Source: an uncultured Cohaesibacter sp. (GTDB lineage Bacteria; Pseudomonadota; Alphaproteobacteria; Rhizobiales; Cohaesibacteraceae). Taken from it: a DNA stretch of 64,000 bases. Below the pieces are notes generated by a model, which searched no databases, had not been told where the DNA came from, and saw only the letters and a list, made by a program, of their open reading frames with translations. Positions 17,163 through 24,491 of this stretch are shown here, piece after piece. How positions within the stretch are numbered: position 1 is the stretch's first letter; every line of letters begins with the position of its first letter. The stretch spans positions 62,001 to 126,000 of the forward strand of contig NZ_OY782764.1 in NCBI RefSeq assembly GCF_963678225.1, in the 5' to 3' direction. A program made the translations under genes and the position numbers.

Positions 17163-17198
17163 GGGATAAGGATAGGGATAGGGATAGGGATAGGGATA
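17163..17198 (+). repeat. GGGATA hexamer tandem repeat (telomere-like, G-quadruplex-capable)
   Basis: Six contiguous hexamers: five GGGATA and one AGGATA (second position), starting 23 bases after the MaoC-Pta stop. Four consecutive GGG tracts separated by ATA (17175-17195) meet the usual pattern for an intramolecular G-quadruplex on the plus strand. It immediately precedes a bidirectional terminator. Unit number is expected to vary by slippage; function is unknown. Confidence 0.9.
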
Positions 17199-17207
17199 GC
17201 CTCTAAC

Positions 17208-17242
17208 AAAAACCCTCCCGCCAACCATGGCAGGAGGGTTTT
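17208..17242. terminator. Bidirectional terminator between MaoC-Pta and BKACE genes
   Basis: The arms AAAACCCTCC...GCC and GGC...GGAGGGTTTT form a long hairpin with A-runs on one side and T-runs on the other. It sits between the convergent genes ending at 17140 (plus) and 17349 (minus). Confidence 0.85.
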
Positions 17243-17348
17243 CAATTGGCGCGTGGGAAACGTCCCGTCGTGGGGAGACCGATCAAATGGACACTCGATC
17301 TCCCCAACGCTCCCTTCCGCTCACCACGCAGAAATCGGAGATCTGCTC

Positions 17349-18281
17349 CTAAAAGCCGACCTGATCGCCACCTTTGAGATCCAGCATTTCGCGCGCTTCA
17401 TCCGGCGTCGCCACTTCGCAGCCCAGATCCTCGATGATACGACGGATCTTGGCGACCTGCTGGGCGTTGTTTTCCGCCAGCTTGCCACGGGAAATAAACA
17501 GGCTGTCTTCCAGACCGACACGGACGTTACCACCCATCTGGGTTGCTGTCGTGCCAAGAGACATCTGCGCATTGCCAGCCCCCAGTACCGACCAGCGATA
17601 ATCATCGCCAAACAGGCGATCAGCAGTGCGCTTCATGAAGATCAGGTTGTCAACGTCAGAGCCAATACCCCCCAGAATGCCGAAGATGAACTGGATGAAG
17701 ATCGGGGCTTTGAACAGGCCGATATCCATGCAGAATTTCAGGTTATACAGATGGCCGACGTCATAGCATTCATGCTCGAACTTGATCTTGTGCGGCGCCA
17801 GCTGGGTAGCTGCATTCTCAATATCGGCAAAGGTATTACGGAAGATATAGCCGTCTGAATTCTTGATATAGTCTTTTTCCCAGTCAAACTTGAACTCGTC
17901 GTAACGCTTGGCCAGCGGATGGAAAGAGAAGTTCATGGAGCCCATATTCATCGAACACATTTCGGGGGAATGCGCCAGAGCGGGAGCAATGCGCTCATCA
18001 ATCGTATTCAGAACACTGCCGCCGGTCGAAATGTTAATCACGGCGTCGGTGGCCTGCTTGATGCGGGGCAGATAGGTCGAGAAATCTTTTGGATCAATGG
18101 AGATAAAGCCATTTTCAGCCTTGCGAGCGTGGCAGTGCAGAATTGCGGCACCAGCTTCGGAGGCTGCTATCGCTTGGGTAGCCAGATCATCTGGCGTATA
18201 CGGCAAAGCATCGGACATGGTTGGCGTGTGAATGCCGCCGGTGATCGCACAGGTAATCACAGTTTTCTTTTGACGTGCCAT
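17349..18281 (-). CDS. Beta-keto acid cleavage enzyme (BKACE, DUF849 family)
   Basis: 310-residue TIM-barrel zinc enzyme that condenses a beta-keto acid with acetyl-CoA and splits it to acetoacetate plus a new CoA thioester. Zinc ligands HCH (ILHCHARKAENG, near residue 49) and the Glu of VGLEDSLF are present, as are ISTGG, FEHECYD, VRVGLED (Arg and Asp of the active site) and the C-terminal ATPDEAREML. Against the 3-keto-5-aminohexanoate enzyme Kce as I recall it, the Glu that binds the substrate amino group (TGAET) is replaced (TGGIHTP) and the Thr of GTLNF is Ser. The substrate is therefore probably not 3-keto-5-aminohexanoate. GGGAG precedes the ATG. It ends the symporter operon. Confidence 0.9.
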   Translation of the reverse strand: MARQKKTVITCAITGGIHTPTMSDALPYTPDDLATQAIAASEAGAAILHCHARKAENGFISIDPKDFSTYLPRIKQATDAVINISTGGSVLNTIDERIAPALAHSPEMCSMNMGSMNFSFHPLAKRYDEFKFDWEKDYIKNSDGYIFRNTFADIENAATQLAPHKIKFEHECYDVGHLYNLKFCMDIGLFKAPIFIQFIFGILGGIGSDVDNLIFMKRTADRLFGDDYRWSVLGAGNAQMSLGTTATQMGGNVRVGLEDSLFISRGKLAENNAQQVAKIRRIIEDLGCEVATPDEAREMLDLKGGDQVGF

Positions 18282-18502
18282 TATCGGGCTCCCTTACTTT
18301 CAGTTTCCTGCTTCTGTTTTAGGCAATGCGGAAACGGTTCGGATTTTCATTTCATTGACAGGACCGGCGCGGCGGAGCATTGCACTCTGATCGCCGTGTC
18401 GGCCCTGCATTTTGTGATCCCCCGAAGCCGAAGCTTCGAGGGAAGAAGACTTTACAGCCGCTTAAGAGGTAAGGAGGGGGGCTGCAAAGCCGGGGAAGCA
18501 AG

Positions 18503-18529
18503 GCTTCAAGGCACAAGCCGCCTTGAAGC
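18503..18529 (-). other. Stem-loop between symporter microprotein gene and BKACE gene
   Basis: Perfect 10-bp arms GCTTCAAGGC (18503-18512) and GCCTTGAAGC (18520-18529) with a 7-base loop and no T-run. It probably modulates mRNA stability or read-through from the symporter genes into the BKACE gene. The rest of the 264-base spacer shows no gene. Confidence 0.55.
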
Positions 18530-18545
18530 GGGTCAAGAACAGACT

Positions 18546-18656
18546 TCAGCTCTTTTTGCGTCCAGCGCGGACGAACAGTCCGACAACGATGACCGCTGCG
18601 TAAACGACCATCAGGCCCATGACCATCATCATCCAGTTTGTTTCAAGCCCCATCAT
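18546..18656 (-). CDS. Symporter-associated single-span membrane microprotein 2 (36 aa)
   Basis: A tiny gene encoding 36 residues: a Met-rich hydrophobic span (WMMMVMGLMVVYAAVIVVGL) followed by a basic tail FVRAGRKKS. GGGAGG lies just before the tandem ATG at 18656/18653; the second ATG has the better spacing. Its first 14 bases overlap the preceding microprotein gene in another frame, so translation is coupled. Positive residues after the span put the C-terminus in the cytoplasm. It probably belongs to the general class of small accessory subunits found beside sodium:solute symporters, but I do not recognise the specific family. Confidence 0.75.
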   Translation of the reverse strand: MMGLETNWMMMVMGLMVVYAAVIVVGLFVRAGRKKS

Positions 18657-18777
18657 TTCCTCCCTCAGCGCTGGCTGCTTTTGCGTTTTTGCGAGCCATG
18701 GCAGAGAGCCCGGCTCCGATCAGCATGACGGCAACGATGATTGCCGCTGTTTGAATGAACAAGTTCCAGAAAAGCAT
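18643..18777 (-). CDS. Symporter-associated single-span membrane microprotein 1 (44 aa)
   Basis: 44 residues: MLFWNLFIQTAA then a span IIVAVMLIGAGLSAMA and a charged tail (RKNAKAASAEGGNDGA). A strong GGGAGG site lies six bases before ATG 18777, and the gene starts 13 bases after the symporter stop. These features and its overlap with the next microprotein gene make it very likely real despite its length. One transmembrane helix with a cytoplasmic basic C-terminus is predicted. The likely role is as an accessory subunit stabilising or regulating the SSS symporter encoded just upstream; this is inferred from position and topology only. Confidence 0.8.
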   Translation of the reverse strand: MLFWNLFIQTAAIIVAVMLIGAGLSAMARKNAKAASAEGGNDGA

Positions 18778-18789
18778 TCGTTCCTCCCA

Positions 18790-20277
18790 TTACTCAGCTG
18801 GTACGGCTTCTGCTTCAGCGTCAGTTGCAGGTGCCGCATCCAGTTCCTTGAACAAGCCCGGTTTGCCAGGCAGGATCGCGGTGAGCACAACACCAAGACC
18901 AACCCCGACCAAAAGACATGGATAGACGTTTGGTTGACCTTCCATGCCAACCATGGCTGGCAGCGCGGTAAAGCTCCAAAGTGAGTTCACGATCCAGGTC
19001 ACGGCCAGCGTAATGACAGCTGCCGAGCTCGACCGCTTCCAGAACAGACCGATAATGATCAGCCAGAAGACAGGGGTCATCCATGCGAACAACCAGTTCA
19101 TGGCCTGGACGATTGGCGGCAGATAGGCTGCGACCATGAAGGCGGCCACACCGAGCACGACGATCATTGTGCGGGTCACGATGCGTTCTTCTCTTTCCCC
19201 CGCATCCGGGTTGAAGAAGTTCTTGTAGATGTCGATGGTAAAGATGGTCGCAGGCGCCATCACAGCCATGGCAAAGCTGGAAAGAACAGCTGCCAGAAGC
19301 GAAGCCATCAACCAGGCAACCAGCCAGCCTGGCAGGCTGTTAAGCAGCATCGTCGGTGCGGCCAGTTTCGGCCCCAGTTCGTTGAAAGCAGGGTTTGCCT
19401 TGGCAGCCAGACCAATGGAAGCAATGAACACGCAGAAGAGACCATTGAGCGGCACGGCAAGCCACAGGGTCCGACGAATGGTCTTCTCACTCTTGGCGGC
19501 CATGGCAGGCTGGATCAGCTGCTGGCTGATCGACTGACAGAAGGTCGTGGACAGAATAGTGCCCAAGGCAAAGGTAAACAGCAGCTCGGGCGAAGCAAAG
19601 ATCGACAGCATCTGGGCCTGATCTTGCGAGATATAGAAGTTGGCAACTTCTCCCCAACCACCTTCCGGCAAGGCACCGGACATGAAGATCATGGTCAGGA
19701 TCAGACCCACATACATGATCGAGCAGTTGATCAGGTTCACCCAGCCGATTTCCTTCATACCAGCAAGGATCACATAGAGAATGCCCAGAACACCGCCAAT
19801 AACAGCGCCCTGCTGGATGGAAATGCCGGTCACGGTAGCAAAGACAATACCGATACCCTGAGATTCAAGAGTCAGGATGCCGAAAATGAGGCCAGCCATG
19901 ACGCAGCCGACCATCAACCGCGGGCCTTCCCCGAAAATCAGCGCAATAAACTCCGGCATGGAAGTGACATTCGCCCGCCGCGCCCAAAGCGCCGTGGTGG
20001 TGATGGCCACAACCAGCAGAACTGCATGGGCTATGCCGAACCAGATGGACCCTGCCCCCAGGAACCATGTCATTTCAAACACGCCGAAAATATGCGGGGT
20101 TCCGAGCACGGTCAGTGCCAATGTCACAGCAACGACTGCGACAGGAAGGTCGCGGTTGGAGAGCAGAAAGCCGCCCTCTTTCTTCTGATGCTCTTGTCTA
20201 CGAGCAAAAAACAGTCCCAGCCCCACGATCAACAGCACTTCGTAGGCCAAAACACCAATGAGAATTCCCCAGTTCAC
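18790..20277 (-). CDS. Sodium:solute symporter (SSS family)
   Basis: 495-residue integral membrane carrier. I use the GTG at 20277 because AGGAGG lies seven bases upstream and the protein then begins NWGILIGVLAYEVLL at a membrane segment; further upstream there is only a TTG. About 13 hydrophobic segments are visible, as in the family (for example VAVVAVTLALTVLGTPHIFG; GAVIGGVLGILYVILAGMKE with IGWVNLIN; LVAWLMASLLAAVLSS). SSS carriers use sodium to import organic acids, amino acids, sugars or quaternary amines. This one is followed by two membrane microproteins and the BKACE gene, so it probably imports the beta-hydroxy/keto acid or its precursor. A stem-loop at 20396 separates it from the 3HCDH gene. 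Confidence 0.92.
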   Translation of the reverse strand: MNWGILIGVLAYEVLLIVGLGLFFARRQEHQKKEGGFLLSNRDLPVAVVAVTLALTVLGTPHIFGVFEMTWFLGAGSIWFGIAHAVLLVVAITTTALWARRANVTSMPEFIALIFGEGPRLMVGCVMAGLIFGILTLESQGIGIVFATVTGISIQQGAVIGGVLGILYVILAGMKEIGWVNLINCSIMYVGLILTMIFMSGALPEGGWGEVANFYISQDQAQMLSIFASPELLFTFALGTILSTTFCQSISQQLIQPAMAAKSEKTIRRTLWLAVPLNGLFCVFIASIGLAAKANPAFNELGPKLAAPTMLLNSLPGWLVAWLMASLLAAVLSSFAMAVMAPATIFTIDIYKNFFNPDAGEREERIVTRTMIVVLGVAAFMVAAYLPPIVQAMNWLFAWMTPVFWLIIIGLFWKRSSSAAVITLAVTWIVNSLWSFTALPAMVGMEGQPNVYPCLLVGVGLGVVLTAILPGKPGLFKELDAAPATDAEAEAVPAE

Positions 20278-20395
20278 TTTACATCCTCCTGTTCCCTGAA
20301 GTCTCGCCAAAATTCCTGCAGGACAAACCGAAGTCCGGCCAGCGGTGATATTTGACTTGAAGCAAGGTGGCGAACCATCTCACTTCAGTTTGTTT

Positions 20396-20418
20396 GGCAG
20401 GAGACAGCACCTCCTGCC
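20396..20418 (-). terminator. Hairpin between 3HCDH-like gene and symporter gene
   Basis: Perfect 8-bp arms GGCAGGAG and CTCCTGCC with a 7-base loop, 21 bases after the 3HCDH stop on the minus strand and ~120 bases before the symporter start. The following bases on the minus strand are only weakly T-rich, so it may be a partial terminator or processing site rather than a full stop. Confidence 0.5.
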
Positions 20419-20438
20419 CGAGGTCTTGTCTGAACCCC

Positions 20439-21371
20439 TTAGTCCTCCAGAATTCCCTCAAGTTTACGCAGATGGGTTGCAACCCTGTTGCGAACAGCGT
20501 CCGCTTCCTCCGGCGTCCACTTGCGGAATCCCTCTCCCGATTTCATGCCCAGCTTGCCATCGGCAACGAGTTTTTCGAGATAAGGTGACGGCCCTTTTCG
20601 ATCCTCCAGATCGGCCAGAACCGTATTGTGAATATCAAGCGTCAGATCCGTGCCGACCAGATCGGCATTTTCCAGTGGCCCCAGAACGGACAGACGGCGT
20701 CCAAAGCAGGACTTGATGACTGTATCCACGCCTTCCGCATCGCAAATGCCCTTCTCCACAAGGCTGATCGCCTCGCGCCAGAGCGCATGTTGCAAGCGAT
20801 TGCCGATAAAGCCCGGCACGTCTCTTTCGACAAGAACCGGTGTCTTTCTGGCATTTTGCAGGATATCCATCATGGCCTGAGCATTCGCTTGCTCGGTCCA
20901 TTCGGTCTTGATCACTTCGACCAAAGGAATCATATGCGGCGGGTTCCACCAGTGGGTGCCCAGCGCACGTCCCTTCAGCTTGAGATCTTTCATAATATCG
21001 GTGATGGGAATGACCGACGTGTTCGAGGCCAGAATGCAATGCTCGGGCGCATTGGCTTCCACTTCGGCAAAGATTGATTGCTTGAGGGGAAGCTTTTCCG
21101 GCGCAGCTTCAAACACGGCATCGGCATTGCCCACGGCCTCGGCCATGGTTTCTGCAACCGAGATACGTGCAGCAGCCGCATCGATTTCACCATCAGCAAC
21201 GCCCATGGCCTTCATGCTCTGCTTGATCCGATCGATGACTGAAGCGCGTGCTTCAGCCACCGGATCCGTGATCGACACATCATAGCCAGCGCGCGCCATG
21301 GTAAGGGCAATGCCATGCCCCATCAGACCGGCACCAATAACGGCGATAGTACGGATATTGCTGCTCATCAT
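20439..21371 (-). CDS. 3-hydroxyacyl-CoA dehydrogenase-family oxidoreductase
   Basis: 310 residues: an N-terminal Rossmann fold (IAVIGAGLMGHGIALTMARA, ITDP) and a C-terminal helical dimerisation domain. The catalytic region reads LASNTSVIPIT near residue 115 then THWWNPPHMIPLVEVI near residue 140 with the active His, and VPGFIGNRLQHALWREA near residue 185. The THWWNPPH variant differs from fatty-acid FadB/PaaH enzymes (HFFNP) and from carnitine dehydrogenase (HPYNP) as I recall them, so the substrate may be a free or unusual beta-hydroxy acid. The start follows directly on the SDR stop (TAAATGATG), showing coupling. It would oxidise a beta-hydroxy acid to the beta-keto acid used by the BKACE; this link is inferred. 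Confidence 0.87.
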   Translation of the reverse strand: MMSSNIRTIAVIGAGLMGHGIALTMARAGYDVSITDPVAEARASVIDRIKQSMKAMGVADGEIDAAAARISVAETMAEAVGNADAVFEAAPEKLPLKQSIFAEVEANAPEHCILASNTSVIPITDIMKDLKLKGRALGTHWWNPPHMIPLVEVIKTEWTEQANAQAMMDILQNARKTPVLVERDVPGFIGNRLQHALWREAISLVEKGICDAEGVDTVIKSCFGRRLSVLGPLENADLVGTDLTLDIHNTVLADLEDRKGPSPYLEKLVADGKLGMKSGEGFRKWTPEEADAVRNRVATHLRKLEGILED

Positions 21372-22169
21372 TTAGCCCGCCGTGTAGCCACCGTCAGCAT
21401 ACAAGATGTGACCGGTGTAGAAGTCGCAGGCCTTCGAGGCCAGGAACAGCAATGGACCGGCCAAATCTTCCGGCTCACCCAGACGCCCGATTGGCACGCG
21501 AGACAGGAAGCCAGCGCGCACGGCATTGGCATTCTCGTTGTCTTCAAACATCCATGCGGTCAGCGGAGAGCGGAATACGGTCGGTGCAATCGCGTTGACG
21601 GTAATGCCATCCTTGCCAAGCTCACAGCCAAGCGCCTTGACGATGCCATCAACAGCAGACTTGGAAGCGCAATAGGCAGAGTAACCAGCCGGATGACCAA
21701 GGAGGCCACGGGCTGAAGACATCAGCACGATCTTGCCACCGTCGCCCTGCTTCTTCATCTGTGCAGCAGCTGCACGCGAGAGCAGCCAGCTCTGATTAAC
21801 ATTAGCGTCCATCACGGCTTCAAATGTGGCTGGCTCCATTTCGGTAATCGGAGCAACCTTGTTCATACCGGACGCTACAACGAGAATGTCTAGGCGGCCA
21901 TAGGCATCAACCGCCTTTGCGACCAGATCGTTGCAGACTTCTTCCGTCGTTGGGCGCGAATTGATGCAGGTGACATCAGCACCCATATCGGTACATTCCT
22001 TGGAAATTTCATCCAGCGCTGTCTGGTTGCCAGCAACCAGTACCAGCTTGCAGCCTGCTCCGGCCAGAATACGCGCAGCCACCATGCCAAAGGCACCGGA
22101 CGCACCGGTAATCAAAGCAACATTGTCTTTCACATCAAACATGGAAAGGGGGTTAGCCATTACATTCAT
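21372..22169 (-). CDS. Short-chain dehydrogenase/reductase
   Basis: 265-residue classical SDR. The cofactor loop TGASGAFGMVAARIL is near residue 21, LVVASGMNK (in place of NNAG) near residue 97, the catalytic Ser in IVLMSSARG near residue 148, and YSAYCASKSAVDG with the active Tyr and Lys near residue 162. The C-terminus LYADGGYTAG is typical. It lies between the cupin gene and the 3HCDH-like gene with 3- and 0-base gaps, forming a tight three-gene unit. Two dehydrogenases in one operon suggest two successive oxidations, or handling of both stereoisomers of a hydroxy acid. GGAGG lies eight bases before ATG 22169; ATG 22160 is an alternative. Confidence 0.9.
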   Translation of the reverse strand: MNVMANPLSMFDVKDNVALITGASGAFGMVAARILAGAGCKLVLVAGNQTALDEISKECTDMGADVTCINSRPTTEEVCNDLVAKAVDAYGRLDILVVASGMNKVAPITEMEPATFEAVMDANVNQSWLLSRAAAAQMKKQGDGGKIVLMSSARGLLGHPAGYSAYCASKSAVDGIVKALGCELGKDGITVNAIAPTVFRSPLTAWMFEDNENANAVRAGFLSRVPIGRLGEPEDLAGPLLFLASKACDFYTGHILYADGGYTAG

Positions 22170-22172
22170 AAT

Positions 22173-22517
22173 TCAAGCCTCCGGAGGATAAGGGATGACG
22201 ACCATCATCTTGGCGGTCATGTTGGTACGGTTTTCGAGCACACGAACTTCTCCGGGCTGAATGACGCACGAGTCCAGAGGTTTGAGGACCGTTTCCTCTC
22301 CATCGATGACAAGAGTCATTTCCCCTTCAATCATGATGTAGACTTTCTCAAACGGCGTAGAGTCAGGCCCGGCGCCACCGCCCGGGAAAAACTGGCTAAA
22401 GCCAATCCATTGATTTTTAGGACCGTTTTCCTCGAAGCCCTGAAGCCGCAACCCATAGCAACCGAAATGGTTGGGCGCTTCATAGGCAGAAGCATCTGCA
22501 AAACGTTTTAGATGCAT
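22173..22517 (-). CDS. Small cupin-domain protein
   Basis: 114 residues forming one cupin barrel: QWIGFSQFFPGGGAGPDSTPFEKVYIMIEGEM near residues 36-67 and CVIQPGEVRVLENRTNMTAKMMV near residues 85-107. The first motif lacks the usual pair of His ligands (it has GPDSTPFEKVYI), so metal binding is doubtful and the protein may be structural, an isomerase, or a ligand sensor. It is the first gene of the cupin-SDR-3HCDH unit and has a strong GGAGG site. Function unknown; the operon suggests a role with the same hydroxy/keto acid. Confidence 0.8.
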   Translation of the reverse strand: MHLKRFADASAYEAPNHFGCYGLRLQGFEENGPKNQWIGFSQFFPGGGAGPDSTPFEKVYIMIEGEMTLVIDGEETVLKPLDSCVIQPGEVRVLENRTNMTAKMMVVIPYPPEA

Positions 22518-23018
22518 TACCTTCCTCCATTCGTTTCATTCTGCGGGTCAAACCTTTTTCTAGCTCGCCCGATGTCTTGCGAAGCCCTCCTCTGCACCAG
22601 GACGAAAGCTTCCAATATTTCGATCGCAGCGTTCAATTCGATGCAGCGCGCAACGATCCAAACTTGGCGAAAAGAAACCATCAAATGCGGGAATGAAAAG
22701 TGAGAAATTCTTTTTCTTCAATGCGTTAAACAGACCCAAACGCCTCCTTCACGAAACCGGATCAAACGCACAAACTCCTCCCGTCATCAGCATTGCCGAT
22801 GCGTCAACTCCCTCAATTTTATCAGGATAGCTCCTCCTCCTGTTCCATATTACGGTACAAGCGCCTATCCAAAAACACAAGCAAATGTCCCGTATATCGA
22901 TACACTAATACTGCATTATAGGAGAAAAGTTCACTAGAATTATTCTGCTTGCAGACATATGATCACAAAACAATACAAGATAACTGTTTTTACTTATGGT
23001 ATTGCATGTATAATTAAT

Positions 23019-23035
23019 GTATCGCAATGCGATAC
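23019..23035. promoter_or_regulatory. Perfect 17-base palindrome GTATCGCAATGCGATAC
   Basis: 8-bp arms around a single A, in an intergenic region between two minus-strand operons of the ketone-body locus. The size and symmetry are typical of a dimeric repressor site. Its end sequences match the GATAC inverted repeat before the IclR gene. Confidence 0.5.
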
Positions 23036-23082
23036 CGCCAAACGTGAACTCACACCGTCTTGCAACCCTGTGGTTTGCAAAC

Positions 23083-23113
23083 AAAAAATCCCGGACCTCT
23101 AAAGATCCGGGAT
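23083..23113 (-). terminator. Terminator of CoA-transferase operon
   Basis: The arms ATCCCGGA (23088-23095) and TCCGGGAT (23106-23113), followed on the minus strand by TTTTTTG, lie 73 bases after the subunit B stop. Confidence 0.85.
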
Positions 23114-23185
23114 GTCTGATTGACGCTTGTTTTTGTAAAATGGGACGGAACGATATAGCGCCAATCCAGCGCAACAACCGCCGCC

Positions 23186-23836
23186 CTAAAGCGCCATTTG
23201 AGGCACCGTTTCCGGTACGATCAGCTTCGCCGTTGTGGCTTCGACAACCTGCTCGACCGTGGTGTCCGGTCCCAGCTCTCGTAGAACCAGGCCTTCATCG
23301 GTCGGCTCGATAACAGCCATCTCGGTAACAATCAAAGAAACGCGGCGCTCCGCTGTAAGAGGCAACGTGCATTCCGGCACAATCTTGGGGCTTCCCTTGG
23401 CAGTGTGCACCATGGAAACGATAACCTGTTTTGCACCAGCGACCAGATCCATCGCGCCGCCCATGCCCGGCACCATCTTGCCCGGAACCATCCAGTTGGC
23501 CAGATAACCGCGTTCATCCACCTGCAGACCACCCAACACTGTCATGTCCAGATGACCGCCCCGGATGAGGCCGAAAGAAACGGCTGAATCAATCGAAGCT
23601 GCGCCCGGCACAGCCGTCACCAATCCGCCACCAGCGTCGGTCAGATCCTTATTTTCAAAGCCCGGCATCGCGCTGCCCCCGAGGCCGACAACACCATTCT
23701 CGGCCTGAAACATCACATCCACATCATCAGGCAGATAGTTGGTTACCATACTGGGCAGTCCGATACCCAGATTAACCAGCATCCCGTCTTTCACTTCCAT
23801 AGCCACGCGGCGGGCAATGATCTCTTTGGCGTTCAT
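23186..23836 (-). CDS. 3-oxoacid CoA-transferase subunit B
   Basis: 216-residue beta subunit, normal length. The family signature with the catalytic Glu, QAENGVVGLG, is near residue 44, preceded by MLVNLGIGLPSMVTNYL, and GAASIDSAVSFGLIRGGHLD is near residue 79. Paired with the subunit A gene directly upstream (one base apart), it moves CoA between succinyl-CoA or acetyl-CoA and acetoacetate. In this locus it would activate the acetoacetate released by the BKACE, feeding thiolase. Either an AtoDA-type or a ScoAB-type donor preference is possible and cannot be read by eye. Confidence 0.93.
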   Translation of the reverse strand: MNAKEIIARRVAMEVKDGMLVNLGIGLPSMVTNYLPDDVDVMFQAENGVVGLGGSAMPGFENKDLTDAGGGLVTAVPGAASIDSAVSFGLIRGGHLDMTVLGGLQVDERGYLANWMVPGKMVPGMGGAMDLVAGAKQVIVSMVHTAKGSPKIVPECTLPLTAERRVSLIVTEMAVIEPTDEGLVLRELGPDTTVEQVVEATTAKLIVPETVPQMAL

Positions 23837-23837
23837 A

Positions 23838-24491
23838 TCAAAGCTCCCCTTCCAGAATGTGATCGACCAGAATACCCGGTGTCTTCACCGCATCAGGGTG
23901 AATACCACCAATCGGCACAATCACTTCGGCTTCTGCAATCACCGTTTCGGCGGCCATGGCCATGACCGGATTGAAATTGTGCGCCGTCAGCGCATAATCA
24001 AGATTGCCCTTATAGTCGGCCTGCTTGGCCTTGATCAACGCAAAGTCGCCCCGGATCGGTTCTTCCAGCAGATATCTTTCGCCCTGCACTTCAACAATCT
24101 GTTTGCCCTCTTCCACGGGCGTCCCCAGACCGGTCTGGGTCAGCACACCTCCAAGGCCGACGCCCCCCGCGCGAATGCGCTCGATCAGCGTCCCCTGAGG
24201 CACGAGCTCCACCTCGATTTCCCCTGCAATCATCTTCTGCTGGGTTTCCGGATTGAGGCCGATATGGCTGGCGATCACTTTCTTGACCAAACCGGCAGTC
24301 ACCAATTTCCCGATCCCCTTTCCGACCAGGGCCGTATCATTTGCCACGACGGTAAAGCCGCCTACCCCCCGCTCAACCAATGCATCGATCAAGCGCTCGG
24401 GCGTTCCAACCGCCATAAACCCACCGATGAGCAAAACCGCTCCTTCGGGGATCAGCGCAGCAGCATCTTCCAGTTTTGTTGCTGTCTTCAT
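23838..24491 (-). CDS. 3-oxoacid CoA-transferase subunit A
   Basis: 217-residue alpha subunit. GAVLLIGGFMAVGTPERLID near residue 18 includes the glycine-rich CoA-binding GGF. Further on are GLVKKVIASHIGLNPETQQ near residue 68, QGTLIERIRAGGVGLGGVLT near residue 99 and HNFNPVMAMAAETVI near residue 175. It is the first gene of a two-gene operon with subunit B, read from a promoter region carrying the shared ACGGTACA motif ~132 bases upstream, and the operon ends at a clear terminator at 23.1 kb. Confidence 0.93.
   Translation of the reverse strand: MKTATKLEDAAALIPEGAVLLIGGFMAVGTPERLIDALVERGVGGFTVVANDTALVGKGIGKLVTAGLVKKVIASHIGLNPETQQKMIAGEIEVELVPQGTLIERIRAGGVGLGGVLTQTGLGTPVEEGKQIVEVQGERYLLEEPIRGDFALIKAKQADYKGNLDYALTAHNFNPVMAMAAETVIAEAEVIVPIGGIHPDAVKTPGILVDHILEGEL

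Larger units (their letters stand above)
22518..23185. promoter_or_regulatory. Upstream region of cupin-SDR-3HCDH operon with operator-like motifs
   Basis: No gene was found in these ~670 AT-rich bases. Notable sequences are CATATTACGGTACAAGCG (22846-22863), nearly identical to a motif before the CoA-transferase operon; GTATATCGATAC (22892-22903); and the 17-base perfect palindrome GTATCGCAATGCGATAC (23019-23035). The terminator of the CoA-transferase operon is at 23083-23113. The ACGGTACA and GATAC motifs are candidate sites for the IclR protein encoded at 13.3 kb and/or another regulator. Confidence 0.5.

Noticed and set aside
17163..17198. Short-repeat array considered as CRISPR
   Set aside because: Contiguous 6-base units with no spacers; it is a simple tandem repeat.
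17919..18728. 269-residue plus-strand frame over the BKACE/microprotein region
   Set aside because: Antisense to the BKACE gene and to two microprotein genes with good ribosome sites; no domain.
20439..21371. L-carnitine dehydrogenase assignment for the 3HCDH-like gene, making the BKACE locus a carnitine pathway
   Set aside because: The active-site segment THWWNPPH differs from the HPYNP of carnitine dehydrogenases as recalled, and no thioesterase domain or betaine genes are nearby.
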